From: Coriobacteriales bacterium
GTDB taxonomy: Bacteria; Actinomycetota; Coriobacteriia; Coriobacteriales; UBA8131
Assembly: GCA_031263105.1 (NCBI GenBank)
Contig: JAISGJ010000220.1
Coordinates: 1 to 33,272 of the forward strand
Reading direction: 5' to 3'
DNA length: 33,272 bases
The translations under genes were made by a program, and so were the position numbers. The notes beneath the pieces are model-generated. The model was not told the origin of the DNA. It searched no databases and saw nothing but the letters and a program-made list of their open reading frames with translations. Shown here one piece after another: positions 1-8,585 of the stretch (position 1 is its first letter; every line of letters begins with the position of its first letter).

Positions 1-1
1 C

Positions 2-376
2 GAAAAACTTATCGAAACGGGCTTTGGACTGAAAATCCCGGTCGGAATCATCACCGCCGACCATCTGGCAGATGCCCTCAAACACGCGCCGGATTGGTGG
101 AACGGCGACGCAGATTCCACACACAACGCGATATTTGCGATTCCGCCCGCGACAGCGGAGGAAATTTTTTCGTCCGTTGGCGAGGCGAAACCGGAATACG
201 AGAAGGTTTATTGCTATGGCAGCGTGATTTTCTGGTCTGCATCGCTCAAGACCTACTCGCGGACGCGCTGGTCTAAAATCGTTCAGAACAAAGCCGTTTA
301 CAACCTGATCACGATTCGGAATGCGAACACAACGCTTAAACTGGCGGCGCTGGCGAGGGGAGAGAACGTGAGATGA
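2..376 (+). CDS. DUF1697-family protein, C-terminal part (5' truncated by window edge)
   Basis: Open frame from base 2 to TGA 374-376, missed by the ORF track because there is no start in the window; translation EKLIETGFGLKIPVGIITADHL...WWNGDADSTHNAIFAI... resembles DUF1697; ATGA overlap with next ORF. Confidence 0.7.
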   Translation, partial: EKLIETGFGLKIPVGIITADHLADALKHAPDWWNGDADSTHNAIFAIPPATAEEIFSSVGEAKPEYEKVYCYGSVIFWSASLKTYSRTRWSKIVQNKAVYNLITIRNANTTLKLAALARGENVR

Positions 377-750
377 TGGAGAATTTCACACACGATGATA
401 TTCGGGATGCCCTGCGACCGATTGCGTCACTCATAAGTAAATCCGAAAAAGCTCGGACAAGACTGACGCCGGGAACATGGCAGCATACCATGCTGGGTGA
501 AAATCTCAAAGCATTGCGTGTCGCCTCCGCTATGATGGACGAAGAAATCGGCGATACGAACGATTGCGCTCCGGACGATTTGAAAGAAGCGCTCCGCGCG
601 TTCGAATCCATGATAAACAGGACGGAGAACGCCAAAATGAAATTCAAGGAGGGAACATCACAGTATTCACTTCAAAGAAATAGGCTCCGTGCGTTGCGGA
701 TAGCGGAAGCGTTGATAACTAAGGAATTGGAGGGCAAAAACAATGCCTAA
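373..750 (+). CDS. hypothetical protein with internal tandem duplication
   Basis: 125 aa ORF translationally coupled to upstream gene; two ~50 aa halves align (DDIRDALRPIASLISKSEKARTRL... / DDLKEALRAFESMINRTENAKMKF...). Confidence 0.7.
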   Translation: MMENFTHDDIRDALRPIASLISKSEKARTRLTPGTWQHTMLGENLKALRVASAMMDEEIGDTNDCAPDDLKEALRAFESMINRTENAKMKFKEGTSQYSLQRNRLRALRIAEALITKELEGKNNA

Positions 751-1276
751 GAAACTGCGTAAGACGCTCGGCGACGCGAGTGCGCTGTCTACCGTCGCCT
801 TGATGCGGCTCATCGAGACGCAGAGCAAAACGACGGTGGCGAACTGGACTCTTGACTACGCCGAGCGGAATATGCTCCCGCTGTTCGAGAAGCACTGTCC
901 AAATGACGAGCGGCCCGCTCACACGATAGCTGCCGCTCGCGAGTGGCTTGATGGCAAGGTCAAGCTACCATATGTCAAGAACATCATCCTGAACGAGTGT
1001 CACGCCGCCGCCCGCGAACTGGATGACAATCCTGTCGCCCAAGCCGCTGCAAGGGCCATCGGGCAGTCGGCGGGAAGCATACACGCTACTCCGCATTCGC
1101 TCGGTCTGTACTTCTACGCAGCAGCGGCAGTCGCCTACGACCGTTTGGGGCTTGAAGCGAAGAAGGCCGAATACGATGCAGTCGCCGAGGAGGTCTGCGC
1201 CGACTACACCGCCGCGCTCAAAGTTATTGCGATAGAGGATGAGTCAAATCCGGCACAATGCAAGTGGCGCTGCTGA
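743..1276 (+). CDS. Imm-5-like putative immunity protein
   Basis: 177 aa ORF overlapping previous stop; composition/motifs (AREWLDGKV..., A-rich helical, HSLGLYFYAAAAVAYDRLG) resemble the Imm-5-like family. Confidence 0.55.
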   Translation: MPKKLRKTLGDASALSTVALMRLIETQSKTTVANWTLDYAERNMLPLFEKHCPNDERPAHTIAAAREWLDGKVKLPYVKNIILNECHAAARELDDNPVAQAAARAIGQSAGSIHATPHSLGLYFYAAAAVAYDRLGLEAKKAEYDAVAEEVCADYTAALKVIAIEDESNPAQCKWRC

Positions 1277-1295
1277 GAGGGTACGGTGAGCACAT

Positions 1296-1700
1296 ATGGA
1301 AAAGAAAAGTAGCGGCATAGGCACGGCTACGGCGATTGACGAATACATTGACGAACAGGGCGCAGAGGCTCAGCCGCTCCTGCGAAATATCTGCGACGCT
1401 ATCCGCGACGCCGCACCGGGGGCGACAGAGAAAATCTCATATCGGATGCCGACGTTTTGGCGAGGTGAGAACATTATCCACTTCGCGGCGTTCAAGCATC
1501 ACATCGGTATCTACCCCGGGGGCGATGCGGTGGGCGTGTTCTTCGAACGGCTGATGGGATACAAGACGAGCAAGGGGGCTATCCGACTTCCGATTGACAA
1601 GCCAATAGACTACGAGCTTATCACCGATATCACGCGTTGGCGTATGGAGCAGATTGAAAGGAAGCGGGAGGGACAGATTCGGCAGAGGATTTCCGTATGA
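1296..1700 (+). CDS. DUF1801/YdhG-like protein
   Basis: 134 aa ORF; IDEYI...P..EKISYRMPTFW...IIHFAAFKHHIGIYP typical of DUF1801. Confidence 0.75.
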   Translation: MEKKSSGIGTATAIDEYIDEQGAEAQPLLRNICDAIRDAAPGATEKISYRMPTFWRGENIIHFAAFKHHIGIYPGGDAVGVFFERLMGYKTSKGAIRLPIDKPIDYELITDITRWRMEQIERKREGQIRQRISV

Positions 1701-1837
1701 TGGCGCGAAAGAGCATTACGTCGTTGATGTGGATGACCGAGATCTACTCTGCAAAGTCATCGGAATTCTCGAACCAATTACCCCGGTTCCGAAGCCGAGG
1801 AAAACGAAGATTAGATAAAAACAAGGAGCGAGCCAAT

Positions 1838-2090
1838 GTTACTGTTCACACCCCACTGTCATCCCGAGCCCCACTGTCATTCCGAGCTCCGCCGAGGAAT
1901 CCTTGGACACGCAGTGTCCAAGGGCAGGTCGGGGGGCCCTTCGGCCTGCGGTCGGCCGCTGGCGCGGTCGAGGATCCCTCGGCAGGCTCGGGATGACAGT
2001 GGGGCTCGGGATGACAGTGGGGCTCGGGATGACAGTGGGGCTCGGGATGACAGTGGGGTGTGAACAACCGTAGAGCGTGTGAACAGTAAC
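1838..2090. repeat. MITE-like palindromic element, copy 1
   Basis: Ends GTTACTGTTCACAC (1838-1851) and GTGTGAACAGTAAC (2077-2090) are a perfect inverted pair; flanked by perfect 8-bp direct repeat GAGCCAAT (1830-1837 / 2091-2098); internal CCCACTGTCATTCCGAGC arms; 4 x 18-bp tandem GCTCGGGATGACAGTGGG at 1986-2057. Confidence 0.85.
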
Positions 2091-2328
2091 GAGCCAATGT
2101 CAAACGATTCCCCCTAATGTCAAACGATTTTATCTCAGGGGGTGTGCATTGTATCATTTGATGGTAGGTCAACCAACAGCCGGCATGCACGGCAGACCCA
2201 GCAAACGGGCAATGCGCAGCCTCGACAGCAGGGGTGCGCATTGCATCATGTGACGGAGGATGGGCCATGAGGCAGGAGGCCGTTCCTCATCCCACAAAAT
2301 CCGCCCCTTGTCCCCGTAAGCACACCCT

Positions 2329-3876
2329 TTATCCCATGGGGCCCGCCCCTTCTCCCCCGTCTCCCGCCTGCGTCACGGGTTCGAGCTTCCGCTCGGCGAT
2401 CTGTTGCTGTATCTCCGCCATCCGCACACGGTCGAGCGGATAGAAGCGCATGCAGACGATGTTGACGACCCACGCCAAGGCAGGCAGCCCGCACAGGCAG
2501 AACATGCCTGCCCAAAACAGCGCCGGCGTCAGCGGCGTCGCAGTCGTGGGGTACATCTGGCCAAAGCCGATCGCCACCATCAGCAGTCCCACGATCACGT
2601 TGTTGAGCTGCGTGAAGAGCTTGTCCACAAAGCTGAACACCGCTCCGATGATGCCGGGGACGTAGCGTCCGCTGCGCGCGACCTCGGAGTCGGAGATGTC
2701 GGCGACCATGGGGACGAGCAGGGAGTTGTTGATGGACATGAAGCCGCCCCGCACTGCCGTGAGCACCAGCAGCGCGACGGTGAAGACACCCCAGTTGGCG
2801 AAGCTCAGGCTGCGCGGGTCGCCGAGGACGAACAGCGCAAAGATGCCCGCCGTGGTGACGAGCGCACCGTAGGTGCCCAAAAGGAAGGCGCGCTTCTGCC
2901 CGATGCGGCGGGCGAACCAGACGCAGAGCAGGCTCAGGACGAGGCTCGGCATGAAGACGAACATGTTCATCTGGCCCATAAGCGCATAGTCGCCGCAGAT
3001 GACACCGAAGATGATGATGCCGACGGTCGCATTGTTGGTGGCGACGTTCGCACAGAGCTTGTCGATGCCTGCCGCCACCATCAGCGAGGCAACGCTGCGG
3101 TTATGGGCGATGACGTCCCAATACTCACGGAGACGGATCCGTGGCGCCGGCTGCGCAAGGCCGAAGTACTGCTGGCGGTCCTTGCCCCAGATGCCCACGA
3201 CCGCAAGCAGGGTACAGACGGCAGCCGCAGTGATGGTGATGAGGAAGAACTCCCCGAACATCTCCGCCGTGAACCCGCCGTACTTGGGTTCGAGGTAGTT
3301 GCTCACCACCATGCTCACGCCGACATAGAGGACGATGTTCATGACCATGTCGAAGCCCGCATAGACCGGCCGCTGCTTCGGGTCGTTGGTCAGCACGCTC
3401 TGGGCGGCGCGCGTGACGCAGAACTGACAGGTGTAGCCCACGATGTAGACGAGGTAACAGGCCACGAAAAGCAGGGCGGCGACAAGGCTGCCCGCACTGC
3501 CCGCATCCACAGAATGCGTGAGGTACATAAGGGAGATGCCGGCTATCATGAGCAGGTTGCCGAGAATCATGAAGGGCCTGAATTTGCCCAGCCGCCCATT
3601 GGTACGGTCGATGAACCAACCGACCACCGGGTCGGTGACGGTGTCGAACACGCTCATCGCGAGCAGGATGCCCGTAACCACCACGACCGCCAGGCCGAGC
3701 ACGCCAGCCGCCCAGTACGAGATGTACATGATCATCATGTAATAGAGGTTCACTGCGGTATTGTTGAGCGCAAAGAAGCCGATCTGCCACACGCGGGCGC
3801 GGTGGTACGCTGGCGGGGCTTGCTCTGTGCGGCTCGGCGGGGCTTGTTCCCTGTGGGTCGGCAGATCCTGTGTCAT
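2329..3876 (-). CDS. MFS transporter, GPH (glycoside-pentoside-hexuronide) type
   Basis: 515 aa, multiple hydrophobic segments, DTVTDPVVGWFIDRTNGRLGKFRPFMILG motif characteristic of GPH symporters. Confidence 0.85.
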   Translation of the reverse strand: MTQDLPTHREQAPPSRTEQAPPAYHRARVWQIGFFALNNTAVNLYYMMIMYISYWAAGVLGLAVVVVTGILLAMSVFDTVTDPVVGWFIDRTNGRLGKFRPFMILGNLLMIAGISLMYLTHSVDAGSAGSLVAALLFVACYLVYIVGYTCQFCVTRAAQSVLTNDPKQRPVYAGFDMVMNIVLYVGVSMVVSNYLEPKYGGFTAEMFGEFFLITITAAAVCTLLAVVGIWGKDRQQYFGLAQPAPRIRLREYWDVIAHNRSVASLMVAAGIDKLCANVATNNATVGIIIFGVICGDYALMGQMNMFVFMPSLVLSLLCVWFARRIGQKRAFLLGTYGALVTTAGIFALFVLGDPRSLSFANWGVFTVALLVLTAVRGGFMSINNSLLVPMVADISDSEVARSGRYVPGIIGAVFSFVDKLFTQLNNVIVGLLMVAIGFGQMYPTTATPLTPALFWAGMFCLCGLPALAWVVNIVCMRFYPLDRVRMAEIQQQIAERKLEPVTQAGDGGEGAGPMG

Positions 3877-4104
3877 CCTTCCTCCTTGGTGCCTTGACGC
3901 TGGTGTTGGGCAGTCCGTTGGACGATGTCGATATTGGAGTATATCATATAGAAGATGCAGTCATATAGCGAGACGTGCGGTGCCTGTGGGTGCAGCAGCA
4001 CGGCGCCCGCTGCGGCGACGGATACGGCGCCCGCTGCGGTACCTGCTGCCCTTGTTGGTGCTGCCCCCGGTTGTTGGTATACTTGTCCCCTGTCAAGGAG
4101 CGAC

Positions 4105-4179
4105 GGGCGATTGGCGCAGCGGTAGCGCAGCTGCTTTACACGCAGAAGGTCGGCGGTTCAAATCCGTCATCGCCCACCA
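4105..4179 (+). tRNA. tRNA-Val(TAC)
   Basis: Acceptor GGGCGAT/ATCGCCC, loop TTTACAC (anticodon TAC), GGTTCAAATCC T-arm, encoded CCA. Confidence 0.9.
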
Positions 4180-4191
4180 AGCAGACAACGC

Positions 4192-4355
4192 GTTACACGT
4201 CACACCCCCACTGTCATTCCGAGCTCCGCCGAGGAATCTTTGGACACGCAGTGTCCAACGGTAGGTCAGGGGGCCCTTCGACCTGCGGTCGGCCGCTGGC
4301 GCGACCGAGGATTCCTCGACAGGCTCGGAATGACAGTGGGGGTGTGAACAGTAAC
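4192..4355. repeat. MITE-like palindromic element, copy 2
   Basis: GTTACACGTCACACCCCCACTGTCATTCCGAGC ... GCTCGGAATGACAGTGGGGGTGTGAACAGTAAC; flanks GACAACGC (4184-4191) / GACGACGC (4356-4363). Confidence 0.8.
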
Positions 4356-4458
4356 GACGACGCAAGCCGACTCAAAATAGCAGCTTGCTGCCAGTAGACA
4401 CGCGCAGGTGTTTCCGAGTAGAATAGCGTCCGCTGCTTTTTCGGCAGCTCACCCATGC

Positions 4459-4535
4459 GGGGTGTTAGCTCAGTTGGTTAGAGCGCTGGCCTGTCAAGCC
4501 AGAGGTCGCGGGTTCAAGTCCCGTACATCCCGCCA
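4459..4535 (+). tRNA. tRNA-Asp(GTC)
   Basis: GGGGTGT/ACATCCC acceptor, anticodon loop CTGTCAA (GTC), T-arm GGTTCAAGTCC, encoded CCA. Confidence 0.95.
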
Positions 4536-4669
4536 GATTATCCCCATTTCATTACTGTTTCGAGGCGGCCTTTCCTTTGTGGCGGCTCCCCCGCACACGC
4601 ATGCGCTGCTGTCGGGCTGGGCGTAGGTGCTCGGCGCAAGCCTGGGTTTTGCTCTATACTGGCCCTATT

Positions 4670-5767
4670 ATGCCGAGCATGACGTATCGCATGGAGATGC
4701 AGTTCATCCGCTGGTTCGGGCACAAGCGCGTCTTCGGGCTGCCCGAGGCCGAGCTTCGCCGCTGGCTTGCGCACAGCGTGGGGCGGCGGCCTGTCGGTGT
4801 GCCAAGGCCCATACGCGCGTCCCACACAGTCCGTGACCAGCGCATCGAGGGCCGCCCGTGCCCGATCGTCTCCCCACGGGCCGGGGCTTCGCGGGCCATG
4901 CGGGTCGCGCGGGCTCCTCAGCTTGTACGGGCCGCAGGAGCTATGCAGAGCACACGGATCGCAGGTGCCACGCAGGCCACAGAAGACAGAGGCCCCTCGC
5001 TGGTGCCGCCTGCCAGCCCGACGATCGCAGGGGGCCCTCCGGCCGCAGGAAGCAGCGCCCGCCCCGCCGACGCGCCGGTCGTGCTGTTCCTGCACGGGGG
5101 AGGCTTCCTCTTCGAAGCCCTGTTCGCCCACTGGGTGGCGGTCGACCGCCTTGTCCGAGAGACCGGTGCCGAGGTCTGGTTTGCCGCCTATCCCCTCCTG
5201 CCCCAGGCCACCCTATACGAGGCCCACGACATGGTGCTCGCCACCTGGCAGCGGATGTGCGAGCGCCACGACCCCGCCCGGATCGCCGTGCTCGGCGACT
5301 CGGCAGGCGCGACGCTTGCCCTCACGCTCACCCATGCCCTGCGGGCCGCAGGCCGCCCGCTCCCCCGCCAGCTCGTCCTGGCCTCGCCGGCCCAGTCCCT
5401 GTTCGAGCCGCACATCCGTGCGCAGATGGCCGCCTTCGCGCCCCTCGACGTGATGATCCCCCTCTCGCTCTTCGACGTGCTGGCACGGCTGATGCCCGAG
5501 CGGCCGGGCACCGCCCCGTGGATGCTGCGTCCGTTGGAGGGGGACTTCTCTGGCTTCCCACAGACCATGGTCCTCTCCGGCACCCACGAGGTCCTCTACC
5601 CGCTGATGCCCGACTTCCTGGAGCGCCTCGCCGCCGCCCGGGTGCCCACGGAGTTCGTCAGCGGCGAGGGGATGTGCCACGTCTGGCCCTACATCCCCGC
5701 CGCACCCGAGTGCGTCCGCACCCTCGGCCATATGATCGCGGCCCTGGCCGACGGGCCGTCAGCGTAG
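4670..5767 (+). CDS. alpha/beta hydrolase (HSL-like esterase/lipase)
   Basis: HGGGFLF oxyanion motif and GDSAGATL nucleophile elbow; ATG 4670 preferred over ORF-track 4577 (TATACT -10-like just upstream). Confidence 0.8.
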   Translation: MPSMTYRMEMQFIRWFGHKRVFGLPEAELRRWLAHSVGRRPVGVPRPIRASHTVRDQRIEGRPCPIVSPRAGASRAMRVARAPQLVRAAGAMQSTRIAGATQATEDRGPSLVPPASPTIAGGPPAAGSSARPADAPVVLFLHGGGFLFEALFAHWVAVDRLVRETGAEVWFAAYPLLPQATLYEAHDMVLATWQRMCERHDPARIAVLGDSAGATLALTLTHALRAAGRPLPRQLVLASPAQSLFEPHIRAQMAAFAPLDVMIPLSLFDVLARLMPERPGTAPWMLRPLEGDFSGFPQTMVLSGTHEVLYPLMPDFLERLAAARVPTEFVSGEGMCHVWPYIPAAPECVRTLGHMIAALADGPSA

Positions 5768-5778
5768 GAGAGGGTCAC

Positions 5779-6978
5779 ATGGGGAGAAACGAGCAGTGTC
5801 AAAAGGGCACTTCCGACAACGACCTGAGCCGCAGAGGCTTTATGGCGCTCTCGTGCACCGGAGCTGTCGCCTTGACGGGCCTTGTGCTTGGGGGGTGCAG
5901 TGCTCCCTCACAGACTCCAGAGCTGAGCCGCAGAATCGATGCCATAGTGAACGGGATGAGCCTCGAACACAAGGTGGCGCAGCTGTTTGTCGTTCGACCA
6001 GAAAGCATGGTCGATGCGGAGACGGTGACTCGGGCTGACGGCCAGACTCGGGAAGCACTGAGGCGGTGGCCTGTCGGCGGGCTGGTGTATTTCGCGCAAA
6101 ACCTCATCGATGCGGAGCAGACGAAGGCGATGCTCGACGACACCCTGCGCCATGGGCTCGAGTCAAACGACATCCCGCCGTTTTTATGCGTCGACGAGGA
6201 AGGCGGTGCAGTGTCGCGGATTGGCGGAAACGTCGGCTTCGACGTTGCCAATGTTGGCGACATGGCTGACATCGGGGCATCTGACGACCCCGCTTTGGCC
6301 AAGAGCGCGGCATCCGCTATAGGGGGATATCTGAAACCCCTCGGTTTCAACGTCGATTTTGCCCCCGTGTGCGACATCGTCAACAACCCTGACAGCGGCA
6401 CCATGAGACGGCGTTCTTTTGGAGACGACCCTGACCGAGTGGCCCGCATGGCAGCGGCTCAGGTCGAAGGCCTTTTGGAGCACGGCATGCTGTGCTGTGC
6501 GAAGCACTTCCCCGGTATCGGTTCCGCCACAGGAAACAGCCATGATGCAGGAATAACGTCGGCCCGGTCGGCTGAAGACCTGCGCGAAGTCGAACTGCTG
6601 CCGTTTGTGTCGGCAATTCGTGCTGGCGTGCCGTTTGTCATGGTAGGGCACCTGTCCCTTCCTGCGGTGACCGGGGACGATGCCCCTGCCTCGCTTTCGC
6701 CAACCGTGGTGCAGGGGTTGTTGAGGGAAGAGATGGGATACGAAGGACTGATCATAACCGACTCGCTGGAGATGGGCGCTGTCGATGAGGAGGAAAACGC
6801 CGTCCTTGCCTTAGGGGCAGGGTGCGACATCGTTCTCATGCCGCCAAGCCTCGAGCAGGCAATCAATGGCGTGCGTGCGGCCCTTGATATGGGAAGGCTC
6901 AGCGAAGAGCGGATCGATCGATCGGTTCGTCGCGTCCTACGCACCAAGCTTGAGTTTATGGGGAACTCGTTCCTGTAG
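5779..6978 (+). CDS. glycoside hydrolase family 3 (beta-N-acetylhexosaminidase-like) Tat/lipoprotein
   Basis: SRRGFMALSCTGAVALTGLVLGGCS signal with lipobox; KHFPGIGSATGNSH and ITDSLEMGAV motifs of NagZ-like GH3. Confidence 0.85.
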   Translation: MGRNEQCQKGTSDNDLSRRGFMALSCTGAVALTGLVLGGCSAPSQTPELSRRIDAIVNGMSLEHKVAQLFVVRPESMVDAETVTRADGQTREALRRWPVGGLVYFAQNLIDAEQTKAMLDDTLRHGLESNDIPPFLCVDEEGGAVSRIGGNVGFDVANVGDMADIGASDDPALAKSAASAIGGYLKPLGFNVDFAPVCDIVNNPDSGTMRRRSFGDDPDRVARMAAAQVEGLLEHGMLCCAKHFPGIGSATGNSHDAGITSARSAEDLREVELLPFVSAIRAGVPFVMVGHLSLPAVTGDDAPASLSPTVVQGLLREEMGYEGLIITDSLEMGAVDEEENAVLALGAGCDIVLMPPSLEQAINGVRAALDMGRLSEERIDRSVRRVLRTKLEFMGNSFL

Positions 6979-7033
6979 TCCAAGGAAGCGCTCGGGACGG
7001 GGGCGGGGGCAGGCGGGCTTTGCCTGAAGGCAG

Positions 7034-8470
7034 CTACTTGACGACACGCCTTCGATACAGTGCGATTGCTCCGAGTGCCATGAGCGAAAGCGGCACCGCC
7101 AACATCCAGAAGTCGTCTCCTGTGGTCGGCAGCGCCGTTTCGTTGTTGCCGTTGTTGCCGCTGTTGGCGTTGTTGGCGTCGCCATCGCTGCTGCCGGTGC
7201 CTTGGACGCTTCCGCCTTCCCCGTCAGCCCCATTGTCGCTATCGTTGCCTTCGCCTTCGTCGCCGCCGCCGTCGTCGCCGTCGTCGCCGTCTTCGTCGTC
7301 GTCAGCTGCCTGAATGCTGAAAGTTCCTGACGCCCTGGTTCCGTCGTCGAACTCCACGAGCAGGGTGTGCGTGCCGACGGACAGGGTGTCCAGATAGCCG
7401 GCAGCCAGCGTGACCACCACCGAGCCGGAGGTAATCGTGTACTGGCTGGCATCCAGCGCCGAGCCGTCTACGGAGACGGCAGGCAACACGGTCGGCAAGG
7501 TTGTCTCGATTATGAAGACCAGCTCGGTCTTGTCGCCGACCGCTTTCTTGTTGATGCCGTTTTTGAAGGCGGCGGTCGGGTCGGTGGGCCCAGGGTCAGG
7601 CCCAGGGTCAGGCGGCGGCGTGGTGTCCACAACGCTGAGCGCGACGGTGGGCGCGACGCCGAGAGTGGCCGCGAACTCCACTATGTAGTCCCCTGCCGTC
7701 AAGGTGGCAAGGAAGGCCTTGCTGATGGTGACGATGTTTCCGCTGACCGAATAGTCGGAACCTTGGGTCAGTGCGCGTTTTGCAGAGGGGTTGGACTTTT
7801 CTGCTGCGGTGACGGCATTGGCAAAGACTCCGTCGCCGGGGGTGAGCGTGACGGCCACATCGGCCTGGCTGTCCGTATTGAGGTCGAACGTGGCAGAAGC
7901 CGGGCTTGCCGTCATCGGCTCCGGCGCCTCGCGTTGCAGGTGCAGGCGCCTAACCACACTGAAGTTAGCACCGTACTCTGCTAACCAGAAGCTGAAATAA
8001 ACATCGTCCAGGTTGGTGATATTCAATGGCCCCACCGTCAGCAGGGTCGGCTGGTCGCCGTTGCTGTACGTGCCAAAGACGTCTGTGGCGATGGGTGTGG
8101 CGGAAGAGATGTCGGTGCCGTCATCCGTGCTGCCTGCATTCATGGGAACATCATGCGACCAAGGGCCTTCGCCAGAGTCCTCCGTGCAATTGACATCGAC
8201 GGCTTTTGCCCTGATCGATATCGCGTTCCAAGAGCAGTCAAACGTCTGGGTCGAGTTGCCGCCCGTGCTCATCTCGATCCAATGAACACCGCCGTCGCCA
8301 CTGACTTCTACCGTCAATGATTCCAGCGTGCAGTTGTTGCCCTTATGAGAGGCGAACGCCTGCGCACTCGTCGCCAGCATGGCGACGCAAAGCAACAGCG
8401 CACCCAGCAACAGCGAAACGCCCCGTGCTCGTCCAGACCTCTCGGTGACGGTTGATGCCTCAGCGCCCAT
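7034..8470 (-). CDS. LPXTG-anchored surface protein with X2-like domain(s)
   Basis: Signal peptide GVSLLLGALLLCVAMLATSAQAFA; X2-like segment (SPASATFDLNTDSQADVAVTLTPGDG...); acidic spacer; LPTTGDDFWMLAVPLSLMALGAIALYRRR sorting signal. Confidence 0.8.
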   Translation of the reverse strand: MGAEASTVTERSGRARGVSLLLGALLLCVAMLATSAQAFASHKGNNCTLESLTVEVSGDGGVHWIEMSTGGNSTQTFDCSWNAISIRAKAVDVNCTEDSGEGPWSHDVPMNAGSTDDGTDISSATPIATDVFGTYSNGDQPTLLTVGPLNITNLDDVYFSFWLAEYGANFSVVRRLHLQREAPEPMTASPASATFDLNTDSQADVAVTLTPGDGVFANAVTAAEKSNPSAKRALTQGSDYSVSGNIVTISKAFLATLTAGDYIVEFAATLGVAPTVALSVVDTTPPPDPGPDPGPTDPTAAFKNGINKKAVGDKTELVFIIETTLPTVLPAVSVDGSALDASQYTITSGSVVVTLAAGYLDTLSVGTHTLLVEFDDGTRASGTFSIQAADDDEDGDDGDDGGGDEGEGNDSDNGADGEGGSVQGTGSSDGDANNANSGNNGNNETALPTTGDDFWMLAVPLSLMALGAIALYRRRVVK

Positions 8471-8585
8471 TGAAGCCTCCTCATGTCGAGCCGCGATTGC
8501 GGCTTCGCACACACTTCTCCCTATTGCTTCTCTACAGCGAACATTATACACGCGCCGCAAGGACGGTGTGAGACGTTCGTGGAAC

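Noticed and set aside
1986-2057. Possible CRISPR array
   Set aside because: 18-bp units are directly tandem with no spacers, and no cas genes are present.
1836-2268. ORFs with SGARDD / HCHPEP repeats (also 4093-4365, 10035-10322)
   Set aside because: Translations of the palindromic repeat elements; tandem peptides come from 18-bp DNA subrepeats, not proteins.
2404-3897. 497-aa plus-strand ORF
   Set aside because: Antisense to the clearly coding GPH transporter; composition (His/Asp/Glu/Arg-rich) is the shadow of a high-GC gene.
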